From the NCBI GenBank assembly GCA_964471225.1, contig CAYYEZ010000033.1, forward strand, positions 1 to 64,000: a DNA stretch of 64,000 nt, given 5' to 3'. The notes beneath the pieces were generated by a model, which saw nothing but the letters and a program-made list of their open reading frames with translations, had not been told where the DNA came from and did no database searches. Shown here piece after piece: positions 24,078-33,905 of this stretch. Source of the stretch: JAGVJT01 sp964471225. GTDB taxonomy: Bacteria; Pseudomonadota; Gammaproteobacteria; Legionellales; Legionellaceae. How positions within the stretch are numbered: position 1 is the first letter of the stretch; every line of letters begins with the position of its first letter. Position numbers and translations under genes: made by a program.

Positions 24078-25201
24078 AAAAAAGCACCGAATCGAGCAAG
24101 ATCTTGAAGAGTATGTGAGACATTCAACGCAATGCGAAGGCGTTCACCTTTGGGTGGGACTGTTGGACGACGAACATAAGACAAACGAACTCCTGAGTCT
24201 AGGAGTTGATAATACAAAGCTTCCGCTTTTTCAACATGACCAATAATCATTGGAATAATATGTGTGCTTGAATTTCCCACATCAAATTGATGAAACTTTA
24301 ACATCGCACGCATCTCATCTGCTAAGGTAAACAAAGCACGACGCTCTTCTTTAAAAGAAGGAATCAGCTGCCAAGCACAGAGTGCAGCTCCGATGACAAA
24401 CGGAGAGGGTGCGGTTGAAAAAATAAATCCAGATGCCGTATTCACTAAAAAATCAATGATGGCACGTGAAGCAGCTACATAAGCTCCAGCACATCCAACA
24501 GCCTTACTCAAAGTCCCCATGACGACACAAGGCACATCATGAATTAGTGTAGTTGATAATCCATAACCCGACTCGCCTAATATACCCAGAGCATGCGCCT
24601 CATCGAGATAAACTAATGCATCATGCGTCCGTGCTAACTCAAAGATATGAGGCAATGAAACGACATCGCCATCCATACCAAATAAGGTTTCTGTGACAAT
24701 AAATTTAGGACAAGTTGCATGACGATGCTCGTACAGGCAAGCAGCAAGATGATCATAATCCAAATGCCGATAGCGAACCAATTTGGCTTGACTCAAAAAC
24801 ACAGCCTGGTAAAGACTAGCGTGATTGAGTTTATCGAAAAAAACTAACGGTTTTTCCTTCAGCACCGATGGATTTAATAAACTCGAAAGCACGGATAAAT
24901 TCGCTTGAAAACCTGTACTAAAGACTAAAGCCGCCTCTGTTTTTTTGTCTTTTGCGATAGTTTTTTCCAGTTTTTCAAAAATAGGACGATTACCGGATAA
25001 AAGTCTGGAACCCGTGGCACCATTCCCATATTTATCAACAGCTAAAATTCCTGCTTCTCGTACGTTTGGATGGCGACTCAAGCCTAAATAATCGTTACTG
25101 GAAAAATCAAGTGCCAGAGAATTCGACAGCTCGACTGGTAATTGACGATAATTTCCTGTACGCTGCAGGCTTTCGCAGTGTTCTCGGTAACGCTCAAGCA
25201 T
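24074..25201 (-). CDS. bioF: 8-amino-7-oxononanoate synthase
   Basis: 375 residues from ATG 25201; a longer frame begins with TTG at 25231 but would run into bioB's start. PLP-dependent alpha-oxoamine synthase: 'DFSSNDYLGLSRHPN', 'GATGSRLLSGN', 'YLDEAHALGILGESGYG', and the PLP lysine in 'MGTLSKAVGCAGAY'. It condenses pimeloyl-ACP with alanine. It is divergent from bioB with only 21 bp between start codons. Confidence 0.95.
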   Translation of the reverse strand: MLERYREHCESLQRTGNYRQLPVELSNSLALDFSSNDYLGLSRHPNVREAGILAVDKYGNGATGSRLLSGNRPIFEKLEKTIAKDKKTEAALVFSTGFQANLSVLSSLLNPSVLKEKPLVFFDKLNHASLYQAVFLSQAKLVRYRHLDYDHLAACLYEHRHATCPKFIVTETLFGMDGDVVSLPHIFELARTHDALVYLDEAHALGILGESGYGLSTTLIHDVPCVVMGTLSKAVGCAGAYVAASRAIIDFLVNTASGFIFSTAPSPFVIGAALCAWQLIPSFKEERRALFTLADEMRAMLKFHQFDVGNSSTHIIPMIIGHVEKAEALYYQLLDSGVRLSYVRRPTVPPKGERLRIALNVSHTLQDLARFGAFL

Positions 25202-25222
25202 AATGAACCCCAAAGGTGACAC

Positions 25223-26191
25223 ATGACTCAAAAAAAAGTTTGGACTGTTGAAGAAGCAGAGGCGCTCTACGCTCTACCCTTTAATGAACTGCTTTATCGT
25301 GCGCATTCGGTGCATCGTGAACATTTTGAGCCAAACACCATTCAGACTAGCACACTCTTAAATATTAAAACAGGTCTTTGCCCTGAAAATTGCTCATATT
25401 GCCCGCAATCAGCACATTATAATACCGGATTAAAAAAAGAACCGCTGATGGAAATCAATGACGTAGTCGAAGCCGCAAAGCGTGCACAAGCACTGGGAAG
25501 CACTCGTTTTTGTATGGGAGCCGCATGGCGTGGTCCACGAGAAAAAGATCTAGATATTGTGTGTCAAATGGTGAGTGAGGTAAAAAAACTAGGCATGGAA
25601 ACTTGTGTAACCCTGGGTTTACTCAAAGATGAGCAAGCAGAAAAGCTCAAAGCCGCGGGATTAGACTACTATAACCATAACATCGATACCTCGCCTGAAT
25701 ACTATCAAGAGATCATCACAACACGCACATTCCAAGACAGGCTTGATACACTACAAAAAGTAAGAGACTCTGGTGTCAAAGTTTGTAGCGGTGGTATTTT
25801 AGGATTAGGTGAAACAGTTCAGGATAGAGTGGGTATGCTCGTTTTGCTAGCTAACTTAGCCGAACCGCCTGAGTCTGTGCCTATTAACAAACTGATTCCG
25901 ATTCCAGGGACACCATTAGCATCCAATACTGGAGTAGACTCTTTTGATTTTATTCGTATTGTGGCACTTGCACGCATTTTAATGCCACATACTTATGTTC
26001 GCCTCTCAGCCGGTCGTGAAAGTATGTCAGAAGAGTTTCAAGCATTGTGTTTTTTTGCTGGTGCGAATTCAATTCATTTTGGCGAAAAACTATTGGTCAC
26101 AGAAAATGCTGCACCGGAAAAAGACAATGCATTGTTTGAAAAATTAGGGCTCAAAAAACTTGGCGCTATTGAAGCCGAGGCTTGTTGTTAA
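25223..26191 (+). CDS. bioB: Biotin synthase
   Basis: 322 residues, a radical-SAM enzyme. The 4Fe-4S cysteines Cys53, Cys57 and Cys60 are in 'GLCPENCSYCPQS'; the other conserved Cys and Arg ligands for the second cluster are in 'KVCSGGILGLGET' and 'RLSAGRESMS'. It inserts sulfur into dethiobiotin, the last step. AAAGGTG precedes the ATG. Divergent to bioF; convergent with comEC. Confidence 0.97.
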   Translation: MTQKKVWTVEEAEALYALPFNELLYRAHSVHREHFEPNTIQTSTLLNIKTGLCPENCSYCPQSAHYNTGLKKEPLMEINDVVEAAKRAQALGSTRFCMGAAWRGPREKDLDIVCQMVSEVKKLGMETCVTLGLLKDEQAEKLKAAGLDYYNHNIDTSPEYYQEIITTRTFQDRLDTLQKVRDSGVKVCSGGILGLGETVQDRVGMLVLLANLAEPPESVPINKLIPIPGTPLASNTGVDSFDFIRIVALARILMPHTYVRLSAGRESMSEEFQALCFFAGANSIHFGEKLLVTENAAPEKDNALFEKLGLKKLGAIEAEACC

Positions 26192-26206
26192 GCCGGGTTC
26201 AATCAC

Positions 26207-28312
26207 CTAAATCACCGTAGTTAACTTTCCAAACTCTCGTGTTGAGTGTACCAGAATCTCTTGTTCCGCATAATGCTGCATCGCAGCTTCGTGCGGAAAA
26301 TGATACCGGTTGTCAGCACCATAAGAGACCCATGCGAGAACTGGTGAAACAGTCTTTAAAAACAACCTGGATGATGAGGTTTTACTCCCGTGATGTGGAA
26401 CAAGTAAAATTTTTGAACGCAAAGCTTTTGCATAATGACTCACGAGATAAAACTCTGCAGGAGACTCAATATCTCCTGTTAAAAGAATTTGTGCATGCTT
26501 CCCAGTAACTTTTAAGACACAAGAATGATTGTTTCGACTTTTAGATGAAAGATTAATTGGGAAAAATTCAAATTTTACGCCATCCCATACCCAAGGCACC
26601 ACTCGATGACAATTTTTAGCACGGACATCATTTTTCGTGTCATCGACTAAAAGCTCTCCGATTTGAAAGGCCTTTTCCAGCGACTTTAGTCCACCACGGT
26701 GATCCAAATCAGGATGACTGATCACCACCTTATCTAGATAATTTATCTCTGATTTTCTTAAAAAAGGAATCAAGACGAGTTGACCGATATCAGAACCGCG
26801 ATAAAATTTCATCCCAGTATCATAAACCAACACATGATGTGCGGTGCGAACTACGACTGATAAACCCTGTCCAACATCTAAGACATTGACTTCGGCTTCT
26901 CCGGACTTTAACCATAATCGAACTGGCATCCAAGTGGAGATAAACAACAAAATTAAAATACCACGCAATGAACGGAGTGGAATAAAAAAAGCGATCCCCA
27001 TGACAAACATCATCAGAATAGGTGAAAAAGAATTCGCAAAGACGTGAGTGAAATTTATCGACGAAAAATGATCAATCCAATTTAAATAAGTGATTAATCC
27101 ATGAGTCGCATAATTTTCAAGTAAAAATAAAAAAGGTAAATGACAAAAAACACTAATCAAACTTAAAGGAATCAGAATAAAGCTTACCCAAGGAATCGCC
27201 AAAAGATTCGCAAAAAATCCATTCAATGAGCCATAACCAAACCAGTAAAGTGTGAGTGGCATCAACCCTAATAAACACGCAGCCTGTAAAAATAGCATTT
27301 TTTTAAAAGAACCATATTTAAAAAATCGTCGATTTGTGGCAACTAAAATCGCCACTGCAATAAACGATAAATACAGCCCAGGCTGGAGTACTACATGTGG
27401 TTCAAAAAGCAAAACAAACCATAATGCCGCACACCAGGCTTGTCCCGGTGTAAAATAGATTGGCAAAAAATAACGTAAAGAAAGGACTAAAAATGCCACT
27501 GTTGCACGCTCTGCAGGAACAGCAAATCCAGCAATAAAAGCGTACAATAACGCCCCTAAAAACCCAATATAACGCGCAATACGCATTGCAGGAAACCGAG
27601 CACTCCATCGTCCACAGTATCGCCAAATTTTATGTACCGCATGAAAAATAAAACCTGCCACAAGGCCGATGTGCGCACCTGAAATCACCATTAAATGGGT
27701 CGTTCCAGTCCGCCTAAAGAGTCCCCACATGTCTTGAGAAAGATGCGACGTCATCCCAAGCGCCAGCGCTTCTACGACACCTCGACTTTCCTCATTGAGT
27801 CTGGGTGTTTCAAGAGCCTTGGAAAGAGAATAACGCCACTTAAACCAGCGTAAATCAAGAGAAATTGGTAATTGCTCCCGAGCAAATGAATCGCGCTTTG
27901 TAAACCCAGTCCATGAGATGTGCTTTGATCTTAAAAAACCAAGGTAATCAAACCCGCCTGGATTTCGATATTGACGAGGCTCTCTCAACATGGCAGTCAC
28001 ACGCCAAGACTCACCCACCTGCAATGTGGGGCAATGATCATAACATGTCAATAACACGCGGCCTGCTACAGGCTTTGTCATTACAAACTCAAATTGGGTT
28101 TTTGTTTCAATTTTTTTGGGAATAGAGGCAATCACTCCGGTCAATGTAATCTCTCGAGGTAAATTTGCAAGCAAGCTCGGCGCAGTCCACCACTGATGGA
28201 GCAACGCCCACCCGCAACCGAGTAAAAAACACATCACAAAACGATGAGCGTAATTAAACCATAAGCCAATCGCCACCAGGGCTAATGGCAATAATGACGG
28301 CATCAGCACCAT
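26207..28312 (-). CDS. comEC: ComEC/Rec2 DNA-uptake channel
   Basis: 701 residues. N-terminal membrane segments and an OB-like DUF4131 region, then the competence domain ('THLMVISGAHIGLVAGFIF', 'RATVAFLVLSLRYFLP') with many helices, then a metallo-beta-lactamase domain ('VNVLDVGQGLSVVVRTAHHV', 'HPDLDHRGGLKSLE', 'LLVPHHGSKTSSS'). It carries single-stranded DNA through the inner membrane during natural transformation. Full length, so competence is possible. Its end lies 15 bp from the convergent bioB end. Confidence 0.93.
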   Translation of the reverse strand: MVLMPSLLPLALVAIGLWFNYAHRFVMCFLLGCGWALLHQWWTAPSLLANLPREITLTGVIASIPKKIETKTQFEFVMTKPVAGRVLLTCYDHCPTLQVGESWRVTAMLREPRQYRNPGGFDYLGFLRSKHISWTGFTKRDSFAREQLPISLDLRWFKWRYSLSKALETPRLNEESRGVVEALALGMTSHLSQDMWGLFRRTGTTHLMVISGAHIGLVAGFIFHAVHKIWRYCGRWSARFPAMRIARYIGFLGALLYAFIAGFAVPAERATVAFLVLSLRYFLPIYFTPGQAWCAALWFVLLFEPHVVLQPGLYLSFIAVAILVATNRRFFKYGSFKKMLFLQAACLLGLMPLTLYWFGYGSLNGFFANLLAIPWVSFILIPLSLISVFCHLPFLFLLENYATHGLITYLNWIDHFSSINFTHVFANSFSPILMMFVMGIAFFIPLRSLRGILILLFISTWMPVRLWLKSGEAEVNVLDVGQGLSVVVRTAHHVLVYDTGMKFYRGSDIGQLVLIPFLRKSEINYLDKVVISHPDLDHRGGLKSLEKAFQIGELLVDDTKNDVRAKNCHRVVPWVWDGVKFEFFPINLSSKSRNNHSCVLKVTGKHAQILLTGDIESPAEFYLVSHYAKALRSKILLVPHHGSKTSSSRLFLKTVSPVLAWVSYGADNRYHFPHEAAMQHYAEQEILVHSTREFGKLTTVI

Positions 28313-28393
28313 TGCGATACCGGCTAAAAAAAGAGAATTTCCATATTCTTTGAGGTTGAACCAGACCCTAAGACCCTATCAAAAATTTAATGA

Positions 28394-28422
28394 TTGTCAA
28401 CTAAGATGATATAACATACTAT
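28394..28422 (+). promoter_or_regulatory. Possible promoter of icmH-icmF
   Basis: TTGTCA (28394-28399) and TACTAT (28417-28422) with a 17-bp spacer lie about 30 bases before the icmH start. The match is good for -35 and moderate for -10. Confidence 0.4.
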
Positions 28423-28451
28423 CAACTGGTATAACGTCACCTGAGAAAGTT

Positions 28452-29231
28452 ATGTCTAACGACTTGTCACTGATGCTCACAGGAACTTTCCGCCCTCTGG
28501 AGCAGGGCTATTTTCGCTCAAAAATTTATACGTCTCCACTCACAATTAATCCTTTTTTGGCCGCTTCAAGCCCTATTTTCTCATTGCTTGAGCGATTTAC
28601 TGCCACACAAACTCTACCTGCAATCGAAGCTATCAAGCATCATATTGATCATGAATGGAGAGCTTTTCGAAGCCGATTGGCGGGTTTAAAATCAACCCCT
28701 GAGTTTTTAGCGGTTGCTGAATACTTCATCAGCGGAACACTCGATGAACTCATCGGAAAAACTTATTTGCGTGTACAAGGAACTCCTGCTCAGTTCCTCG
28801 CTTATACGCCTATATCAGCCAATGAAGACGGGCCTGAAAAACGGTTTTTTGATCTCGTTACTTTCATGCAAAAAAATCCACACGAATATCTCGATTTACT
28901 CGAGCTTGCTTATTATTGTTTAATCTGTGGATTTGAGGGAGAGTATCACGCACGTGCCGATGGTCGACACGCCCTGGATAATTTGATTCATTCGCTTTAT
29001 GAAATGATCACTCAGCATCGTGCTCATAAGCCTATTCGCCTATTCAAAGAAACACCTCAGCCAGCTATCGCTGAAGATGAGGCAGTACACCCTCACTTTT
29101 GGAAAGGTGTCGCATTGGGTTTGTGTTTTGTCTTTGCCATTTTTCTCGGCACCCAAGCACTTATTTCTGAAAAAGCAAAAACTATTTTCATGGAACGAAC
29201 ACAACAAACGCAGATGGAATCTCATGGATAA
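28452..29231 (+). CDS. icmH: Dot/Icm protein IcmH (DotU)
   Basis: 259 residues, close to Legionella IcmH. N-terminal cytoplasmic helical domain ('NPFLAASSPIFSLLERF', 'LAVAEYFISGTLDELIG', 'DLLELAYYCLICGFEGEYH') and one C-terminal transmembrane helix ('VALGLCFVFAIFLGTQAL'), the DotU/TssL layout. With IcmF it stabilises the Dot/Icm type IVB secretion complex and helps place it at the pole. It overlaps icmF by 8 bp. No type VI genes are nearby, which favours the Dot/Icm role. Confidence 0.88.
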   Translation: MSNDLSLMLTGTFRPLEQGYFRSKIYTSPLTINPFLAASSPIFSLLERFTATQTLPAIEAIKHHIDHEWRAFRSRLAGLKSTPEFLAVAEYFISGTLDELIGKTYLRVQGTPAQFLAYTPISANEDGPEKRFFDLVTFMQKNPHEYLDLLELAYYCLICGFEGEYHARADGRHALDNLIHSLYEMITQHRAHKPIRLFKETPQPAIAEDEAVHPHFWKGVALGLCFVFAIFLGTQALISEKAKTIFMERTQQTQMESHG

Positions 29232-32154
29232 CTCTCTTTTTTCTCTGACTGAAACGCTCAAAAAAATTATCGCAACACTCAAACCCTACCAAAACCCGTT
29301 GTCATTAGTTTTGTTAATCGGCCCAAAAGGTGCGGGGAAAAGTGCTTTATTGAGACAAAGTCAATTTGAACATATTGAAATCACAAATGAGCATACCGTC
29401 GATCTTTATTACAATGCGCAAGGTATCATTGTTGAGTTGACAGAGGCCTGGCTTCACGATCAAACAACGTTGCTTTCAACCACCCTTAAAGAGATTAATC
29501 GCTGCCATAAGCGTGTTAAAATTTCAGGCCTGCTTTTTGCAATCGATGTCAACACATTGCGCGGTATAGAACCGACAGAAGCAACCGAAATCATTAAAAA
29601 AGAGGTCAAGCTACTTCATCGATTCGGGCAAGCCTTAGGACATCGAATTGACGTGGGGCTTATTTTGACCCAAATGGATGGCGTTGCAGGCTTTATAGAT
29701 TTCTTTCAACATGATCATGTCAGCGAGCTTGGTAAACCTTTTGGATTTTCTCTAGACTGGGGGCTACTCAAAGGACAGCTTGCTAATAACTTTAAATCTC
29801 GATTCGAGCATTGGATTCACTATCTAGAGCAACAAGTTATTCATAAAATACATTCGGTACGCTCTAATACCAAACGAACAGCAATTCGTGAGTTTCCTTT
29901 ACAGATGATCAACTTACGGCACGCATTGCAAACTTTAATCACAGGCGCATCTCACCATCATTGTCGAGTGCAGTCGATTTATTTCACAAGTGCCGAGCAA
30001 GGCGGTGTCAGCACCAATCATCTGGATAAAAAAATTAGCGATGACTACGCTTTAACTGTACAACAGTACTACGCACAATCTACAAATTATCGTGCTTATT
30101 TTATCGAAGGTGCACTCATTGCATTCCAAAAGCTGACACAACGTCATTATGCAAAGATGCCCAAAAAACATCTCGCACAACTTTACGCGCTGGCGGGCGC
30201 ATTTGGATTATTGATTGCTTGGATTACGCATCATTATATGGATTCAAGACAAGCGCTTGACCATTTATCTAAAGAGCTTCTCGCGTATGATTTTGGGATC
30301 CGTCAAGGCGGACAAGATACACAGGCTCTTTTCCATTTATCAAAAGCAGCCTCCATCATTGAGCATTACACACCCAAACTCATTTCGAGCAACGCCTTAG
30401 AAAAACTTAAAATAACCATTAAAAATACAACAAATGAACAATTACAACATGATTTCTTGCCTATTTTGAAAGCAACCATTGAAAATATTCTGATTTCACC
30501 GCAAGAATCACCCACAGCACGTTATGAGGCCTTAAAAATTTATCTGATGTTAAATGAGCCGTCTAAACGAAACAACGATGAAATTCTCGTATGGTTTAAA
30601 ACCGCCTGGGAAAAACAAGCATATAATCAAAATATCCAACAACTCACAGCACTACTCAAACACGTCTTAAGAAAACCAGCAGAGCCTATTTCTATCAATC
30701 AACAAGTTGTGCGAGATGTCCGTAATTACTTAAATGCACTCCCGATGAGTTATTTTTATTACTCTCTTGCCAAAAAACAATTTTCGGAATCTAAAGAAAC
30801 GGTTGCTTTTTCTGGCTTCACACTACCCGTCGATCATGTTCCTTTTTATTTCACGAAACCAGGCTTTGATCAAACTCTAAGCTCACTGCCTAACATCGTG
30901 CATCATATCGAGCAAGAAAATTGGATTTTAGAGCGTAGTGATTTAAAAAATCTCGTCGGCGCATTAGAAGAGGCTTACTGTTATGATTATGTGTTATGGT
31001 GGCAGCACTTTACACAAAAAGTACTGCTCTCACGTGCCAACACTTATCAGGAAGCCAGTCAAACCACGCAAATTTTGTATGAGTCAGAAGCGATTCAAAA
31101 ACTGATTGGATTTATTCAGACACAAACTAGCCCTGATTTTAAAAATCAAAATAGCTTATTTAACCGTTTAGTCGCCAGTCAATTTACGACCATTAATCTC
31201 ATCAGTCCCGCTAGTATTCGCGAGCTCATTCGAACCATTCGAGAGCTGCAACCTTTTCTCATGACATTAAGTGTCGTGAATGATCAAGGCCGATCTGCAT
31301 TTATTTTCAGTAAAATGCGCTTTGAGAATACCAATCACACAAACCCTCTGACACAGCTTTATGATCAAGCGCGGCAATTCCCCGAGCCCATCTCAGGATG
31401 GATGAAACAACTTGCAGACAATGCATGGTATCTTGTGATGAATGATACTAAACATTATATCAACACACAGTGGCAACAATTAGTCTTCCAACCCTATACG
31501 CAAACGATTGCATCACGTTATCCTTTTGAGCCTTTGGAAACTAATGAGGTTTCTGTCAGTGATTTTAATCATTTTTTTGCAAGGCATGGGGTATTGCAAA
31601 ACTTCATCAATGATTATCTAAAGCCATTTATAGATACTTCGACTGCACAGTGGAAACCACGTAGTCTCGATGACTATCAACTCCCGCTCTCAGAAACGAT
31701 GATGAGCGAACTCATGCGCGCAAATGTGATTACCGCCATGTTTTTTCCTCGAACCACAGATAATGCGCATATTGAATTTAGCTTACAAAAAATGATGTTA
31801 GATCCTGTCATCGAAGAGTTTGAGCTCTCTTTAGGCAATGAAAAAATCCTAGATACACAAAAAACAGATCATTTGATTCATTTTAGATGGCCTGAGTCAG
31901 GTGCAAAACTACTGCTCACATCCATAGAAGGACAACAATACGAACTCACAGAAGCAGGACCGTGGGCATTTTTTAAAATGTTACAAAAAATCAATGTGTT
32001 GACCGACGAGGAAGACAGCAGTATGTTACAAATATTATTTGAGGTAAATGGCAACGCTGGGCGCTATCTCCTCAAAACTGTCACGCCGTTGAATCCATTC
32101 ACTCCCGGCATCTTGAATGGATTTACACTAAATGAGGCTATCGCATCATTATGA
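29224..32154 (+). CDS. icmF: Dot/Icm protein IcmF
   Basis: 976 residues from ATG 29224, matching Legionella IcmF (about 973). Walker A at residues 33-40 ('GPKGAGKSALL'), a transmembrane helix near 385 ('LYALAGAFGLLIAWI'), and a long periplasmic part typical of IcmF/TssM. A far longer upstream frame exists but overlaps icmH completely. It partners IcmH in the Dot/Icm machine. It ends with TGA overlapping the ppsR start (ATGA). Confidence 0.9.
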   Translation: MDNSLFSLTETLKKIIATLKPYQNPLSLVLLIGPKGAGKSALLRQSQFEHIEITNEHTVDLYYNAQGIIVELTEAWLHDQTTLLSTTLKEINRCHKRVKISGLLFAIDVNTLRGIEPTEATEIIKKEVKLLHRFGQALGHRIDVGLILTQMDGVAGFIDFFQHDHVSELGKPFGFSLDWGLLKGQLANNFKSRFEHWIHYLEQQVIHKIHSVRSNTKRTAIREFPLQMINLRHALQTLITGASHHHCRVQSIYFTSAEQGGVSTNHLDKKISDDYALTVQQYYAQSTNYRAYFIEGALIAFQKLTQRHYAKMPKKHLAQLYALAGAFGLLIAWITHHYMDSRQALDHLSKELLAYDFGIRQGGQDTQALFHLSKAASIIEHYTPKLISSNALEKLKITIKNTTNEQLQHDFLPILKATIENILISPQESPTARYEALKIYLMLNEPSKRNNDEILVWFKTAWEKQAYNQNIQQLTALLKHVLRKPAEPISINQQVVRDVRNYLNALPMSYFYYSLAKKQFSESKETVAFSGFTLPVDHVPFYFTKPGFDQTLSSLPNIVHHIEQENWILERSDLKNLVGALEEAYCYDYVLWWQHFTQKVLLSRANTYQEASQTTQILYESEAIQKLIGFIQTQTSPDFKNQNSLFNRLVASQFTTINLISPASIRELIRTIRELQPFLMTLSVVNDQGRSAFIFSKMRFENTNHTNPLTQLYDQARQFPEPISGWMKQLADNAWYLVMNDTKHYINTQWQQLVFQPYTQTIASRYPFEPLETNEVSVSDFNHFFARHGVLQNFINDYLKPFIDTSTAQWKPRSLDDYQLPLSETMMSELMRANVITAMFFPRTTDNAHIEFSLQKMMLDPVIEEFELSLGNEKILDTQKTDHLIHFRWPESGAKLLLTSIEGQQYELTEAGPWAFFKMLQKINVLTDEEDSSMLQILFEVNGNAGRYLLKTVTPLNPFTPGILNGFTLNEAIASL

Positions 32155-32966
32155 AACGTTATGCTTATATGATTTCCGACGGCACAGGTATCACCGTCGA
32201 GTCTCTTGGGGATAGCCTCATCACACAATTTGAGAATATTTCTTTCGAAAAAAAGACTATTCCTTACGTTGATACACTTGAAAAAGCAGACGCGATTGTC
32301 CAAGAGCTTAATCAATGTAAAGAAAATACGGGTAATCGTCCTATCGCATTTATCACCCTGGTGAATCCTGAAATCAGTGCGCGTATTAAAAAAGCCAACG
32401 CCTGCGTGCTTGATTTGTTTAGCACATTTGTCGGACCGCTGGAAACAGAGCTTGGTACAAAATCATCTTATACCGTGGGACGAACACATGGGGTTGCCAA
32501 TAAAGCAACCTATGACCATCGTATTGAAGCCATCAATTATGCACTGGCGCACGATGATGGTATCAAAATAAAGGGTTATAACGAGGCTGATATCATTTTA
32601 ATCGGTGTGTCACGCTGCGGAAAAACTCCGAGTTGTCTGTATATGGCGCTACAGTTTGGTATTCTAGCAGCAAATTATCCATTTACACAGGATGACTTGA
32701 CCAATTTTGAGCTCCCAGAGCACCTTATTCCCTATAAATCTAAGCTTTTCGGTCTTACTATTGACCCGCAACGTCTAGAACACATCAGAACAGAACGCCG
32801 CCCCAATAGCCAATACGCATCTACTGAGCAATGTCGCCGAGAAGTCGCTGAGGTGGAAAATATGTTTAAAAGAGAGAGAATTCCATTTTTAAATTCGACA
32901 CGCTACTCCATCGAAGAAATTGTCACCAAAATCATGGCAGCAGCGAATCTAAAACGGAAAATTTAG
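32151..32966 (+). CDS. ppsR: PEP synthase regulatory protein (kinase/pyrophosphorylase)
   Basis: 271 residues of the DUF299 family. P-loop 'GVSRCGKTPSCLYMA' (residues 152-166) and the start 'YAYMISDGTGITVESLGDSL' are characteristic. It inactivates PEP synthase by ADP-dependent threonine phosphorylation and reactivates it by phosphorolysis. It is coupled to icmF by a 4-bp overlap and is convergent with yhbY, overlapping by 4 bp. No ppsA gene is in view. Confidence 0.93.
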   Translation: MKRYAYMISDGTGITVESLGDSLITQFENISFEKKTIPYVDTLEKADAIVQELNQCKENTGNRPIAFITLVNPEISARIKKANACVLDLFSTFVGPLETELGTKSSYTVGRTHGVANKATYDHRIEAINYALAHDDGIKIKGYNEADIILIGVSRCGKTPSCLYMALQFGILAANYPFTQDDLTNFELPEHLIPYKSKLFGLTIDPQRLEHIRTERRPNSQYASTEQCRREVAEVENMFKRERIPFLNSTRYSIEEIVTKIMAAANLKRKI

Positions 32967-33232
32967 GCTTTGGGATTTTCTCGATACAGCACAGCAATAT
33001 GTCCGATGTGTTGTATCAATGTCGCCTTCAGCTCAAGACAAAGTCCCTCTAAAAGTGCCCCTTTTTCTTCTCGCTCAACGCCAGTCAGCTTGATTTTAAT
33101 CAACTCATGTGCCGTTAAAGCAATATCTATCTCTTGGACAACAGCAGGTGTTAAACCCTTCGCGCCCAATAATACTACCGGCTTTAATCCATGCGCTATC
33201 GCACGCAGCGCTTGTTTATCTTTTGAAATCAT
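32963..33232 (-). CDS. yhbY: RNA-binding protein YhbY (CRM domain)
   Basis: 89 residues: one CRS1-YhbY domain with the typical 'LRAIAHGLKPVVLLGAKG' (the GLGG-like loop between helix and strand), 'ALTAHELIKIKL' and 'LKATLIQHIGHIAVLYR'. It binds the pre-50S ribosomal subunit in E. coli. Single gene, convergent with ppsR. Confidence 0.93.
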   Translation of the reverse strand: MISKDKQALRAIAHGLKPVVLLGAKGLTPAVVQEIDIALTAHELIKIKLTGVEREEKGALLEGLCLELKATLIQHIGHIAVLYRENPKA

Positions 33233-33414
33233 CTTAATTCAACAAAAAGTTATAATGGCTATTATGACACAATTTTAAACTAATTTAAAATCAAAGTGTT
33301 TTGCTCAAGAAACAAAAATTGATTTTATTTTTTAGCTCAGTTGAGAGCAATAAATTGGATATCGAGACGTCCTCGATGTACAATAATAAATTAATAAAAG
33401 TTAATGAGGTCCCT

Positions 33415-33900
33415 ATGCCTTCTTTTGATATCGTTTCTGAAATTAACGAGGTTGAGCTTCGGCATGCCGTTGAAAATACAACACGAGAACTCGCTTCACG
33501 CTTCGATTTTCGCGGTGTAGAAGCCACTATCACCCAGAATGAGCTGGTCGTGACACTCAAAACAGAATCAGACTTTCAAGTCAGACAATTAGAAGATATG
33601 TTTCGAAATCACTGTGTAAAACGCGGGTTAGATGCCAGTGGGGTTGATATCGAAGATAAGCCCATCCACAGTGGTAAGTTTTTTTCACTAAACATGACGT
33701 TTAAACAAGGTATCGAACAGCCTTGTGCCAAAGATATTGTGAAGCTGATTAAAGACAGTAAATTGAAAGTTTCAGCTTCGATTCAAGGCGATAAAGTTCG
33801 AGTGACAGGGAAAAACCGCGATGACCTCCAGGAATGTATTGCTCTACTTAAAAAATCAGAGATCAAACTTCCCTTACAATTCAATAATTTTAGAGATTAA
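33415..33900 (+). CDS. yajQ: YajQ-family nucleotide-binding protein
   Basis: 161 residues from ATG 33415, chosen because 'MPSFDIVSEINEVELRHAVE' is the universal YajQ start; a longer frame begins at 33301. Two ferredoxin-like halves: 'RELASRFDFRGVEATI' and 'DIVKLIKDSKLKVSASIQGD', ending 'KLPLQFNNFRD'. Members bind RNA/nucleotides and, in Xanthomonas, cyclic-di-GMP. It is followed after 5 bp by ygfB. Confidence 0.93.
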   Translation: MPSFDIVSEINEVELRHAVENTTRELASRFDFRGVEATITQNELVVTLKTESDFQVRQLEDMFRNHCVKRGLDASGVDIEDKPIHSGKFFSLNMTFKQGIEQPCAKDIVKLIKDSKLKVSASIQGDKVRVTGKNRDDLQECIALLKKSEIKLPLQFNNFRD

Positions 33901-33905
33901 AACGC

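Noticed and set aside
28452..32154. Type VI secretion TssL-TssM
   Set aside because: The two proteins are homologous to TssL/TssM, but no other T6SS gene is present and lengths fit Legionella IcmH/IcmF.
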